Assembly (NCBI RefSeq): GCF_042657165.1
Contig: NZ_JBHSNJ010000013.1
Coordinates: forward strand, 372,001 to 436,000
Reading direction: 5' to 3'
Source of the DNA: Agrilutibacter niabensis
Lineage (GTDB): Bacteria; Pseudomonadota; Gammaproteobacteria; Xanthomonadales; Xanthomonadaceae
DNA: 64,000 nucleotides
Part shown: piece after piece, positions 8,175 to 15,954 of the stretch
Layout: each line of letters opens with the position of its first letter
Position numbering within the stretch: the stretch's first letter is position 1
The notes under the pieces: generated by a model
Database searches by the model: none
What the model saw: only the letters and a program-made list of their open reading frames with translations
What the model was told of the DNA's origin: nothing
Program-made: the position numbers and the translations under genes

Positions 8175-8450
8175 ATGATGGGTTTCATTATTTGGCTGAT
8201 CGTAGGCGGCGTCATCGGCTGGCTGGCGAGTCTGGTCATGAAGACAGACGCGCAGCAGGGCCTGTTCCTCAACATCGTGGTCGGCATCGTCGGCGCGTTC
8301 CTGGGCGGCTGGCTCGGCAGCATGCTCGGCATCGGCGGCGCGGACATCAACGATGGCGCCTTCAACATGACGAGTCTGTTGCTGTCGCTGGTCGGCGCGA
8401 TCGTGCTGCTGGCGATCATCAACCTGTTCCGGCGCGGACGCGTGCGCTGA
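8175..8450 (+). CDS. GlsB/YeaQ/YmgE-family small membrane protein
   Basis: 91 residues with three glycine-rich transmembrane helices (IIWLIVGGVIGWLASLVMK; LFLNIVVGIVGAFLGGWLGS; LLLSLVGAIVLLAIINLF) and an arginine-rich C-terminus. This is the transglycosylase-associated/GlsB family, linked to general envelope stress in several bacteria, biochemical role unknown. A strong ribosome binding site (AAGGAGAG) sits nine bases before the ATG at 8175; a second ATG follows directly. The gene stands alone and ends in a clear intrinsic terminator. Confidence 0.9.
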   Translation: MMGFIIWLIVGGVIGWLASLVMKTDAQQGLFLNIVVGIVGAFLGGWLGSMLGIGGADINDGAFNMTSLLLSLVGAIVLLAIINLFRRGRVR

Positions 8451-8472
8451 GCACGCTGTCATCGCGAAGTAC

Positions 8473-8502
8473 AAAGGCCCGGGAAACCGGGCCTTTGTTT
8501 TT
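8473..8502 (+). terminator. Intrinsic terminator after the GlsB-like gene
   Basis: AAAGGCCCGG and CCGGGCCTTT pair perfectly around a GAAA tetraloop, followed by a GTTTTT tract. It lies 22 bases after the GlsB-like stop codon and 17 bases before the convergent xthA stop, so it may also help end xthA transcripts. Confidence 0.88.
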
Positions 8503-8518
8503 GCGCTTTGGACGCCGT

Positions 8519-9286
8519 CTACTTCAGTTCCACCCACACCGGGGTGTGGTCGCTCGGGCGCTCGCGCGTGCGCGGTGCGATGTCGATGCCGGCGCCGCTG
8601 CAGCGCGCGCGCAGCGCCTCGCTGACCAGCACCAGGTCGATGCGCAGGCCCCAGCCGCGATCGAACGCGGCCAGGCGGTAGTCCCACCAGCTGTGGTGGC
8701 CGGGTTCGTCGTTGAACAGCCGGAAGCTGTCGTGCAGCCCGAGGTCGAGCAGGCCGCGCAGCGCCTCGCGCTCGGGCGTGGAGCACAGGATCTTCTCGCG
8801 CCAGCGCTTGGGGTCGTGCACGTCGCGGTCGTCGGGCGCGATGTTGAAATCGCCGAGCACGACCAGGTTGGGGTGCTGGCGCAGTTCCTCGGCGAGCCAT
8901 CCGCGCACGGCGGCGAGCCAGCGCAGCTTGTAGTCGAATTTCTCGCTGCCGACGGCTTCGCCGTTCACCACGTACAGGTCGACGATGCGGATGTCGCCGA
9001 CGGTGGCCGCGAGCACGCGCTTCTGCGGGTCGTCGAAGCCCGGGATCGCGGTGACGCACTCGCTGGTGAACGGCAGGCGGCTGACCAGCGCCACGCCGTT
9101 GTAGGTCTTCTGCCCGCAGAACACGCTGCGGTAGCCCAGTTCGGCGAGCGCGGCGTCGGGGAACTTGCTGTCCTCGAGCTTGGTTTCCTGCAGGGCGACG
9201 ACGTCCGGTGCGAACTCCTGCAGCCACTGCTGCAGGTGCGGCAGGCGGACGTTGAGCGAATTGACGTTCCAGCTGGCGATCTTCAT
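8519..9286 (-). CDS. xthA: Exodeoxyribonuclease III
   Basis: 255-residue AP endonuclease/3'-5' exonuclease of base excision repair. Characteristic motifs: MKIASWNVNSLNVRL at the start, LQETKLED with the metal-binding Glu, VVLGDFNIAPDDRDVHDP, SWWDYR, LRIDLVLVS and the C-terminal ERPSDHTPVWVEL with the catalytic Asp-His. The start at 9286 is set by the family N-terminus; the frame is open far upstream but overlaps the divergent carbonic anhydrase. The start has a TACACT box six bases upstream rather than a ribosome binding site. Confidence 0.95.
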   Translation of the reverse strand: MKIASWNVNSLNVRLPHLQQWLQEFAPDVVALQETKLEDSKFPDAALAELGYRSVFCGQKTYNGVALVSRLPFTSECVTAIPGFDDPQKRVLAATVGDIRIVDLYVVNGEAVGSEKFDYKLRWLAAVRGWLAEELRQHPNLVVLGDFNIAPDDRDVHDPKRWREKILCSTPEREALRGLLDLGLHDSFRLFNDEPGHHSWWDYRLAAFDRGWGLRIDLVLVSEALRARCSGAGIDIAPRTRERPSDHTPVWVELK

Positions 9287-9298
9287 GGAGGAAGTGTA
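9287..9298 (-). promoter_or_regulatory. -10-like box six bases before the xthA start
   Basis: On the minus strand TACACT (9298-9293) plus six bases precedes the xthA ATG, the same geometry as at rsmG, the carbonic anhydrase, uvrD and polA. It would yield a leaderless message. The intervening bases are TCCTCC, which is not a Shine-Dalgarno sequence. Confidence 0.35.
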
Positions 9299-9334
9299 GC
9301 GGCGGTTCCCCGCCTTCGTGGGACGGCCGCGCCT

Positions 9335-9346
9335 TACAATCGCGGC
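9335..9346 (+). promoter_or_regulatory. -10-like box six bases before the gamma carbonic anhydrase start
   Basis: TACAAT (9335-9340) is followed by CGCGGC and then the ATG at 9347. No ribosome binding site is visible between them, so transcription probably begins at or next to the start codon. Confidence 0.5.
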
Positions 9347-9916
9347 ATGAACGCCGTGCCCCTGAACACCATGCCTGTGAACATCCGCCCCTACCTCGAC
9401 AAGACGCCGGTCCTCGGCGAGCGCAGCTACATCGATCCGGCCGCGACCGTGATCGGCGACGTCGTCCTCGGTGAAGACGTCTCGATCTGGCCGGGCACCA
9501 TCATGCGCGGCGACGTCAATTTCATCCGTATCGGTGCGCGCACCAACATCCAGGACGGCACTGTCGTCCACGTCAGCCACGATGGGCCGCACGCGAAACT
9601 CGGCGGCTTCGCCACGGTGATCGGCGAGGACGTGACCATCGGCCACAAGGCGATCATCCACGCCTGCCGGATCGAGGACGCGGTGCTGATCGGCATGGGC
9701 GCGATCCTGCTCGACGGCGCGGTGGTGAGGAAGCACGGGTTCGTCGGCGCCGGCGCCCTGGTCGCGCCCGGCAAGGTCGTGGGCGAGGGCGAGCTGTGGC
9801 TGGGCAACCCGGCCAGGAAAGTGCGCATGCTCGGCGACGCCGAGATCCAGGCGCTGTACTACTCCGCGCAGCATTACGTGCGCCTGAAGAACCATTACCT
9901 CGGTATCGGCGCCTAG
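9347..9916 (+). CDS. Gamma carbonic anhydrase family protein (YrdA-like)
   Basis: 189 residues forming a left-handed beta-helix of hexapeptide repeats (VIGDVVLGEDVSIWPGTIMRGD onward). The three histidines that bind the metal are in VVHVSHDGP and TIGHKAIIHAC. The C-terminal helix region ALYYSAQHYVRLKNHYL matches the YrdA group, whose members are soluble trimers with carbonic anhydrase-like folds and mostly unproven activity. ATG at 9347 is chosen from the promoter position; an alternative ATG at 9371 would shorten it by eight residues. It is divergent from xthA. Confidence 0.92.
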   Translation: MNAVPLNTMPVNIRPYLDKTPVLGERSYIDPAATVIGDVVLGEDVSIWPGTIMRGDVNFIRIGARTNIQDGTVVHVSHDGPHAKLGGFATVIGEDVTIGHKAIIHACRIEDAVLIGMGAILLDGAVVRKHGFVGAGALVAPGKVVGEGELWLGNPARKVRMLGDAEIQALYYSAQHYVRLKNHYLGIGA

Positions 9917-9988
9917 CCGGGCGTCGGCCGGGTTACGCGGGGCCGACGCGACCGCTAAAGTCACTGCGGGGAATCACACGGGGAGCAC

Positions 9989-10393
9989 ATGGATCGGTAC
10001 AACACCGCCGACGCGCATCGCGCCGCGACATCGCCCGCCGCCGGCCAGGGCACGCAACCTCCGCAACTTCCGCCCGTTCCGCCGCCGGCCGGTGCCGGCA
10101 GCCACGCCGGCAACCCGTACGCCGCCTCGGTGCGCGTGCGCGATGCCATCGCATTCCCCGAGTTCGCGGACGCGGAGCTGGCGCAGCGCTGGATGCGGCT
10201 GGTCGCGGTCCTGTCGGATGCGGCGATCGTGATGGTGCCGAGCTTCATCGTCAGCTCGATCATCGCTTCGATGCGGCAGCCGCTCGCGCCGCGGTCGGCG
10301 TCGCTGGGGATCCGCATCGTGCGCTCGGACTTCGCCGACGACCGCCGCTGCCTGCACGATCGCTTCGCGGACACCATCGTCGTCGACGCCTGA
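9989..10393 (+). pseudogene. Internally deleted RDD-family membrane protein remnant
   Basis: 134-residue frame. After a Pro/Ala-rich cytoplasmic N-terminus comes one transmembrane segment (LVAVLSDAAIVMVPSFIVSSII), then the sequence jumps to SLGIRIVRSD and RRCLHDRFADTIVVDA. In intact RDD proteins the first segment, the GIRVVR strand and the LHDR.AGT/DTIVV end are separated by further membrane helices that are absent here. The reading frame is maintained, so it may still be translated, but it cannot form the three-helix RDD fold. It overlaps the next RDD gene by one base (TGATG). A start at 9989 has a weak GGGGAGCAC upstream. Confidence 0.6.
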
Positions 10394-11076
10394 TGCTGGA
10401 CACCTACCGCGAAGTAGTCACCCCGGAGGGCGTGGCGCTGCACCTGCCGGCCGCCGGTCCGGTGCCGCGCGCGGTGGCGTGGGCGATCGACCTGGTGATC
10501 CGGATGGTGCTGCTGATGGTGGCGAGCACGGTGTTGGCCATGCTCGGCACCGCGGGGTACGGACCGTATGCCGTGCTGACCTTCCTGGTGTTCTGGTTCT
10601 ATCCGGTGCTGTTCGAAGTGCTCGACCAGGGCCGCACGCCGGGCAAGCGCGCGCTGGGGCTGCGCGTGATCGCCGGCAACGGCGCGCCGGTCGGTTGGCT
10701 GGCCGCCTTTACCCGCAACCTGCTGCGCACGGTGGACATGCTGCCGTTCGGCTACGCCACGGGGCTGATTGCGAGCCTGGCCGATCCCTGGGGCCGGCGC
10801 CTGGGCGACCTGGTCGCCGGCACGCTGGTGGTGCACAACGCTCGTCCGCACGAACCACAGGCCGCACCGGTCAGTGCCGCGCTCGCCCCCGCCGTCGCGC
10901 TGCTGCCGCACGAGCAGGCCGCGCTCGTCGCCTTCGCCGAGCGCGGCCCGCGACTCACCCAGGAACGCCAGGCCGAGCTCGCCGATCTCGCCGAACCGCT
11001 GGTGCAGGCGCGCGGCACGCTCGCGGTCGCCCGCCTGTACGGCATCGCGAACTGGCTGCTGGGACGACGAGGTTGA
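10393..11076 (+). CDS. RDD-family membrane protein
   Basis: 227 residues. Residues about 20-150 form an RDD domain: VAWAIDLVIRMVLLMVASTVLAML, a second and third helix, QGRTPGKRALGLRVI, and RRLGDLVAGTLVVH. A C-terminal soluble extension of about 75 residues (LTQERQAELADLAEPLVQARG) may contact other subunits. It opens an operon with SpoIIM-like, DUF4129, DUF4350, MoxR and DUF58 genes, spaced by one base or overlapping. RDD proteins are commonly found beside MoxR-DUF58 systems; transport or assembly roles are proposed but not settled. Confidence 0.88.
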   Translation: MLDTYREVVTPEGVALHLPAAGPVPRAVAWAIDLVIRMVLLMVASTVLAMLGTAGYGPYAVLTFLVFWFYPVLFEVLDQGRTPGKRALGLRVIAGNGAPVGWLAAFTRNLLRTVDMLPFGYATGLIASLADPWGRRLGDLVAGTLVVHNARPHEPQAAPVSAALAPAVALLPHEQAALVAFAERGPRLTQERQAELADLAEPLVQARGTLAVARLYGIANWLLGRRG

Positions 11077-11077
11077 C

Positions 11078-12088
11078 ATGAAGCAGGAAACCTTCGTCCA
11101 GCGCCACCAGGCCGAGTGGGCCGCGCTCGAGCAGTGGTTCGACGCGCGCGGCGGCAGCGCCCGCAAGGCGCGCGCGCACCGGCGCGAGTGGCAAGGCCTT
11201 TCCGATTTCGAGATGCCAGGGCGCTACCGCCGCCTGTGCCAGCAGCTCGCGCTCGCGCGTCGCCGCGGTTACAGCGCGGTGGTGACCGATCGCCTGCAGC
11301 AGTTGATGCAGCGCGGCCATGGCGTGCTGTACCGCACCCCGGCGCCGCGCTGGCGCCGCGCGGTGGAATTCCTGCTCGCCGGCTTCCCGCGCCTGGTGCG
11401 TGAGGAGAAGGGCGTGATGCTGGCGGCGATGGCGCTGTTCGTGCTGCCGCTGGTGGCGATATACGTTGCGATCCAGATCCAGCCCGATCTCTCCAGCGCG
11501 CTGTACGACCCGGTGCAGCTGGCCGGCATGGAGGACATGTACGACCCCAACGATCCGCAGCGCGCGCTCGGCCGCGACGACGGCACCGACGTGGCGATGT
11601 TCGGCTTCTACATCTGGAACAACGTCAGCGTCGGCTTCAAGGTCTTCGCGAGCGGGCTGCTCGCCGGGCTCGGGCCGATCCTCGCGCTGGCGAGCGAAGG
11701 CATCCGCGCCGGCGCCGTCGCCAGCCACCTCCAGGCGGTCGGCCACGGCGATCCGTTCTGGCGTTTCGTCTGCGGGCACGCATCGTTCGAGCTCACCGCG
11801 ATCGTGATTGCCGGCGGCGCCGGCCTGCGCCTGGGGCTCAACCTGATCGCACCGGGGCAGCGGCGGCGCATCGACGCGCTGGTCGAGGCCGGGCGTCGCG
11901 GCGCGCTGCTGTGCGCCGGGGTGCTGGCGATGCTGGTGATCGCGGCCTTCATCGAGGCGTTCTGGTCATCGATCGGCTGGATGCCGGCGTCGATCAAGTA
12001 TTCGGTCGCGGCGGTGCTGTGGACCGCGGTGTTCGTGTGGCTGCTCGCGGGCGGACGCAATGACCTGTACGCGGAGCAGCCGGCATGA
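11078..12088 (+). CDS. SpoIIM-like (DUF95) integral membrane protein
   Basis: 336 residues. A basic cytoplasmic N-terminal domain of about 105 residues is followed by about six transmembrane segments (MLAAMALFVLPLVAIYVAIQI; FGFYIWNNVSVGFKVFASGLLAG; LTAIVIAGGAGLRLGLNLI; and others). The NNVSVGFKVFASGLLAGLGP and GHASFELTAIVIAGGAGL stretches are typical of the stage II sporulation protein M family in non-sporulating bacteria, where it accompanies MoxR-DUF58 genes. The ATG at 11078 follows the RDD stop by one base. Specific function unknown. Confidence 0.88.
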   Translation: MKQETFVQRHQAEWAALEQWFDARGGSARKARAHRREWQGLSDFEMPGRYRRLCQQLALARRRGYSAVVTDRLQQLMQRGHGVLYRTPAPRWRRAVEFLLAGFPRLVREEKGVMLAAMALFVLPLVAIYVAIQIQPDLSSALYDPVQLAGMEDMYDPNDPQRALGRDDGTDVAMFGFYIWNNVSVGFKVFASGLLAGLGPILALASEGIRAGAVASHLQAVGHGDPFWRFVCGHASFELTAIVIAGGAGLRLGLNLIAPGQRRRIDALVEAGRRGALLCAGVLAMLVIAAFIEAFWSSIGWMPASIKYSVAAVLWTAVFVWLLAGGRNDLYAEQPA

Positions 12089-12128
12089 CGATGCCTGCCT
12101 TGAGCGCCGTTGGGATGGCCGCGCGCGA

Positions 12129-13691
12129 ATGAAGATCGAGGATCTCACCGTCGCCCTGCGCCCGCGCACCGCGTGGGAGGCCGTCGAACTCGGCACCGCG
12201 CTGGTGCGTCGCCACGCGGCCGCGGTGTGGCAGCCGTGGCTGCTGCTGTCGCTGCCCACGCTGCTGCTGGTCAACCTGCTGTGCTGGCTCGTCGGCGAGG
12301 TGTGGCTGGCCGGCCTGGTGATGTGGTGGCTGAAGCCGGTGTTCGACCGCATCCCGCTGTACGTGCTGTCGCGCGCGGTGTTCGGCCATGTGCCGTCGCT
12401 GCGCGAGACCGCGCGCGCGCAATGGAGCTTCGGGCGGCGCTGGCTGCCGGCCTATCTGAGCTGGCGCCGGCTGGGGCCGGTGCGTGCGGTGTACCTGCCG
12501 ATCGACCTGCTGGAAGGCGGTGTCGGCGAGGAAGCGCGCGCGCGTCGCCGCGCGCTGGGATCGCCGGTGTATGGCGTGGGCGCGCTGGTGCTGCTGGTGT
12601 TCGCGCACTTCGAGATCGCGTTGCTGCTCGGCTCGGTGTTCGCGGTGATGCTGTTCGCGCCGAACGACCTGGTGCAGGAAACCGCGGCACGGATGTGGAA
12701 CGTGTTCGAGTCGCAGCAGGACTGGGTCCAGTTCGCCACCAATGGCCTGCTGTGGATGGCGACGAGCGTGCTGGAGCCGTTCTACGTGGGCGCCGGATTC
12801 GGCCTCTACCTCAACCGCCGCACCGAGATCGAAGCCTGGGACATCGAGCTGGTCCTGCGGCGCCTGCGCAGGCGCCTGAGCCACGCCGCGGCACCGTTGC
12901 TGCTGTTGTGCGCGCTGTGGTTCGGCGCGCTGCACCCCGCGCAGGCGCAGGACCAGGATCCCTTCGTCGCCGCGCAACCGGTCGGGCAGGCCGCGGTGCC
13001 GCCGGCCCGGAAAGGGGATTCGACGTTGCGCGAGGTGTTCGGTCCGGGCGTCGTCGACGACGATGGCTGGCGCCAGGCGGTCAAGCGCACCTACGAGGAC
13101 CCCGCGGTCAGCCCCAGGCGCAAGGTGATGCAGTGGGTGCCGAAGAACCCGCAAGGGCCCAAGCCCCCGCAGTCGAGCAACCTGGGGTGGCTCGGCGAGT
13201 GGCTGGCGTCGATCGGCGAGTACGGACTGTGGTTCGTGGCCGCCGCAGTGGTGCTGGCATTGCTGCTGACCGCGCCGAAATGGCTGGGCTGGATCCGCGA
13301 GACGTCGGCGACGCGCAAGCGCGCGGACGACGACGTCATCCGCGAAGCCGCACCGCAGGAGCCGCCGCTGCCCGACGACGTTCCCACCGCGGCCCGCCGC
13401 CTGTGGCAGGCGGGCCGCCAGCGCGATGCGCTCGCGCTGGTCTATCGCGCCAGCGTGGAGGCGATGACGCAGCGCGCGCACGTCGTACTCGCACCCGGCG
13501 CGACCGAGGCGCACACGTTGCGCGCGTCGCGCCAGCTGCCGGCCGTGGAGGATCGCGAGGCGTTCGCGCGCATCGTGCGCGTCTGGCAGATCGCCGCGTA
13601 CGCGCATGGCCTGCCCGCGGGCGAGGAATTCGAGGACCTGCTCACGCAGTTGTCGCGGCGTTTCTTCCGGACGACGGGGACCGCGGCATGA
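12129..13691 (+). CDS. Membrane protein with C-terminal DUF4129 domain
   Basis: 520 residues. The first 230 residues hold several membrane helices. Residues about 252-274 form a second hydrophobic stretch that reads like a signal peptide with cleavage site (APLLLLCALWFGALHPAQAQ). A periplasm-like region, another helix near 370 (LWFVAAAVVLALLLTAPKW) and a helical DUF4129-type C-terminus (AARRLWQAGRQRDALALVYRASVEAM...) follow. It may represent a fusion of two formerly separate genes. The start at 12129 is chosen after the SpoIIM-like stop; the frame reaches back to 12060 but overlaps that gene. Its stop overlaps the next start (ATGA). Confidence 0.78.
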   Translation: MKIEDLTVALRPRTAWEAVELGTALVRRHAAAVWQPWLLLSLPTLLLVNLLCWLVGEVWLAGLVMWWLKPVFDRIPLYVLSRAVFGHVPSLRETARAQWSFGRRWLPAYLSWRRLGPVRAVYLPIDLLEGGVGEEARARRRALGSPVYGVGALVLLVFAHFEIALLLGSVFAVMLFAPNDLVQETAARMWNVFESQQDWVQFATNGLLWMATSVLEPFYVGAGFGLYLNRRTEIEAWDIELVLRRLRRRLSHAAAPLLLLCALWFGALHPAQAQDQDPFVAAQPVGQAAVPPARKGDSTLREVFGPGVVDDDGWRQAVKRTYEDPAVSPRRKVMQWVPKNPQGPKPPQSSNLGWLGEWLASIGEYGLWFVAAAVVLALLLTAPKWLGWIRETSATRKRADDDVIREAAPQEPPLPDDVPTAARRLWQAGRQRDALALVYRASVEAMTQRAHVVLAPGATEAHTLRASRQLPAVEDREAFARIVRVWQIAAYAHGLPAGEEFEDLLTQLSRRFFRTTGTAA

Positions 13692-14932
13692 TCGCACACA
13701 CCGGCACGCGCCCCGACATGATGCGCATCGTGCTGCTGGCGCTGCTGGGCGTCGTCGTGCTCGGTGGCCTCGCCGGGTGGTTCCTGCACACGTACGAGCG
13801 CGTCGAACGCCTGCTGCCCATGCCGCGCACCGGCGAGGCGCGGCGCAACCCGCTGTACGCGCTGCAGGTGGCGCTGCGCAAGGACGGCGTCGCCGTGCAG
13901 TCGCGCCGCAGGTTGCAGCTGGTGGCCAGCGGCAAGGAACCGACGGTGGCGCTGGCCGCGCGCGACACCGTGGTGATCTACAACGATCCGCGCACGCTGA
14001 CGGAGGCGGAAGTCGCCGGGCTGCTGCGCTGGGTCGAGCACGGCGGCCACCTGGTCGTGCGCACGCCGCCGATCGGGTTGCTGGCGAAGAGCGCGCCGGT
14101 GCCGCTGCTGGCGCAATTGCAGTTGCTGCCGCTGGGTCGCGAGCGCAGCGAATGCGAGGAAGTGAAGGGCGCCGGGGCACGACCCACCGTCGCCGAAGGC
14201 GCCGCCAATGGCGAGGACGCCGACACCGGGGATGATTCGGCCGCAGACTACGACGGCTCGGGCCTCCTGTTCTGCGGCGCGCGCCGCTTCACCCTGGTCG
14301 GGGCCAATCCCGCCTCCAGTTGGGGCGACCTCAAGAACGGCTACGTCTTCGCCCGCATCGAACGTGGCCACGGCAGCGTCGACGTGCTCGCCGAACTCGA
14401 CTTCCTCGACAGCGACCGGCTCGCACAGCCCGCCAGCTTCCTGCTCGCGCGCCAGCTGCTGCAGCCCAACCTCCGCGCCGGCACGGTGCACCTGGTCTAT
14501 GCCGCGCAGATGCCGTCGTTGTGGGCGACGCTCATGCGCCACAGCTGGATGGCCTGGGGGCCGCTGGTGCTCGCGCTGGGGTTCTGGCTGTGGCGGCGCA
14601 TGCAGCGCTTCGGCCCGCAGTTCCCGGCGGCCGCGAGCGAACGCCGCTCGCTGCTCGAACACATCGTTGCCAGCGGCGAGCACGCCTACCGCTACGGCTA
14701 CGCGCACCTGCTCTACGGCGCCGCGCGCGACGCCTTCCTCGCGCGCCTGCGCCGCTTCGATCCGCAGGCCGCCGCGCTGCAGGGCGAGCCGCAGCTGATG
14801 CTGCTCGCCGAGCGCTTCAACGACGTGCCGGCGAGCGAGATCCGTGACGCGCTGCTGCCGCCGTTCTCGAACGACCACACCGCTTTCCGTACCCGCATCG
14901 CCACCCTGATCCGACTGAGAAACCGACTATGA
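13688..14932 (+). CDS. DUF4350 domain-containing membrane protein
   Basis: 414 residues. One N-terminal helix (IVLLALLGVVVLGGLAGWFL), an extracytoplasmic domain resembling the GATase-like DUF4350 fold (TVVIYNDPRTLTEAEVAGLLRWVEHGGHLVVR), a second helix near residue 290 (WMAWGPLVLALGFWLWRR) and a cytoplasmic C-terminus rich in Arg/Leu. An acidic insert around residues 160-185 contains GEDADTGDDSAADYDGSG. The family co-occurs with MoxR and DUF58. It overlaps both neighbours by four bases, so expression is probably stoichiometrically coupled. Function unknown. Confidence 0.85.
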   Translation: MIAHTGTRPDMMRIVLLALLGVVVLGGLAGWFLHTYERVERLLPMPRTGEARRNPLYALQVALRKDGVAVQSRRRLQLVASGKEPTVALAARDTVVIYNDPRTLTEAEVAGLLRWVEHGGHLVVRTPPIGLLAKSAPVPLLAQLQLLPLGRERSECEEVKGAGARPTVAEGAANGEDADTGDDSAADYDGSGLLFCGARRFTLVGANPASSWGDLKNGYVFARIERGHGSVDVLAELDFLDSDRLAQPASFLLARQLLQPNLRAGTVHLVYAAQMPSLWATLMRHSWMAWGPLVLALGFWLWRRMQRFGPQFPAAASERRSLLEHIVASGEHAYRYGYAHLLYGAARDAFLARLRRFDPQAAALQGEPQLMLLAERFNDVPASEIRDALLPPFSNDHTAFRTRIATLIRLRNRL

Positions 14933-15954
14933 GCGACACGCTGATTCCCCCGTTGGCCCCGGATCACGCCAGCGCGCCGCGCGCCATCGCGCCGATCACC
15001 GGTGACGCGCTCACGCAGCGCGCCGCGGCGATCCGCGACGAGGTCGGCAAGGCCTTCATCGGCCAGGCCGAGGCGCTCGACCACGTGCTGATCGCCCTGC
15101 TCGCCGGTGGCCACGTCCTGATCGAAGGCGTGCCGGGGCTCGGCAAGACGCTGCTGGTGCGCGCCCTGGCGAGGACCCTCGATTGCGGCTATGCGCGCGT
15201 GCAGTTCACGCCCGACCTGATGCCCTCGGACATCAGCGGCCACGCCGTGTACGACCCGAAGACGGAAACCTTCAACATCCGCCGCGGCCCGGTGTTCACC
15301 AACCTGCTGCTCGCCGATGAGATCAACCGCGCGCCGGCGAAGACGCAGTCGGCGCTGCTCGAGGCGATGCAGGAACTGCAGGTGACCATCGAAGGCCACA
15401 GCTTCGAACTGCCGCCGCCGTTCCTCACCCTGGCCACGCAGAATCCGGTCGAGCACGAAGGCACCTATCCGCTGCCGGAAGCGCAGCTCGACCGCTTCCT
15501 GCTCAAGGTGCTGATCGGTTATCCGTCGCGCGCCGACGAGAAGAAGATGGTGGTCGCGGTGAGCCAGGGCCGCATGGCGTCCGACTTCGACCTGTCGCAG
15601 GTCCAGCGCATCGTCGGACCGGACGAGATCGTCGCGATGCAGCTGGGCACCGCGCTGGTCACGGTCGACGACGCGGTGATCGACTACGCGGTGCGGGTCA
15701 CCGCCGCGACCCGCGACTGGGCCGGCATCGCGCTCGGCGCGGGCCCGCGTGGCAGCCTCGCGCTGGTGCGCGCGGCGCGGGCGCAGGCGGTGCTCGCCGG
15801 CCGCGACTTCGTCACGCCCGACGACGTACGCGAGATCGCCAAGCCGGCGCTGCGTCATCGCATCGCGTTGGCCCCGGAGCTGCAGATCGAGGGCCAGGAA
15901 CCCGACGACGTGCTGCACGCGTTGCTGTCGAAGGTGGAAGCGCCGCGGCAATGA
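14929..15954 (+). CDS. MoxR-family AAA+ ATPase
   Basis: 341 residues. Walker A GVPGLGKT at about residues 66-73, Walker B LLLADEINRAPAKTQSALLEAMQE, sensor 1 LATQNPVEHEGTYPLPEAQLDRF and the C-terminal lid. MoxR ATPases act as chaperones that insert cofactors or remodel partner complexes carrying VWA domains; here the partner is the DUF58 protein immediately downstream (four-base overlap). The upstream membrane genes likely form the rest of the complex. Length and motifs are complete. Confidence 0.95.
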   Translation: MSDTLIPPLAPDHASAPRAIAPITGDALTQRAAAIRDEVGKAFIGQAEALDHVLIALLAGGHVLIEGVPGLGKTLLVRALARTLDCGYARVQFTPDLMPSDISGHAVYDPKTETFNIRRGPVFTNLLLADEINRAPAKTQSALLEAMQELQVTIEGHSFELPPPFLTLATQNPVEHEGTYPLPEAQLDRFLLKVLIGYPSRADEKKMVVAVSQGRMASDFDLSQVQRIVGPDEIVAMQLGTALVTVDDAVIDYAVRVTAATRDWAGIALGAGPRGSLALVRAARAQAVLAGRDFVTPDDVREIAKPALRHRIALAPELQIEGQEPDDVLHALLSKVEAPRQ

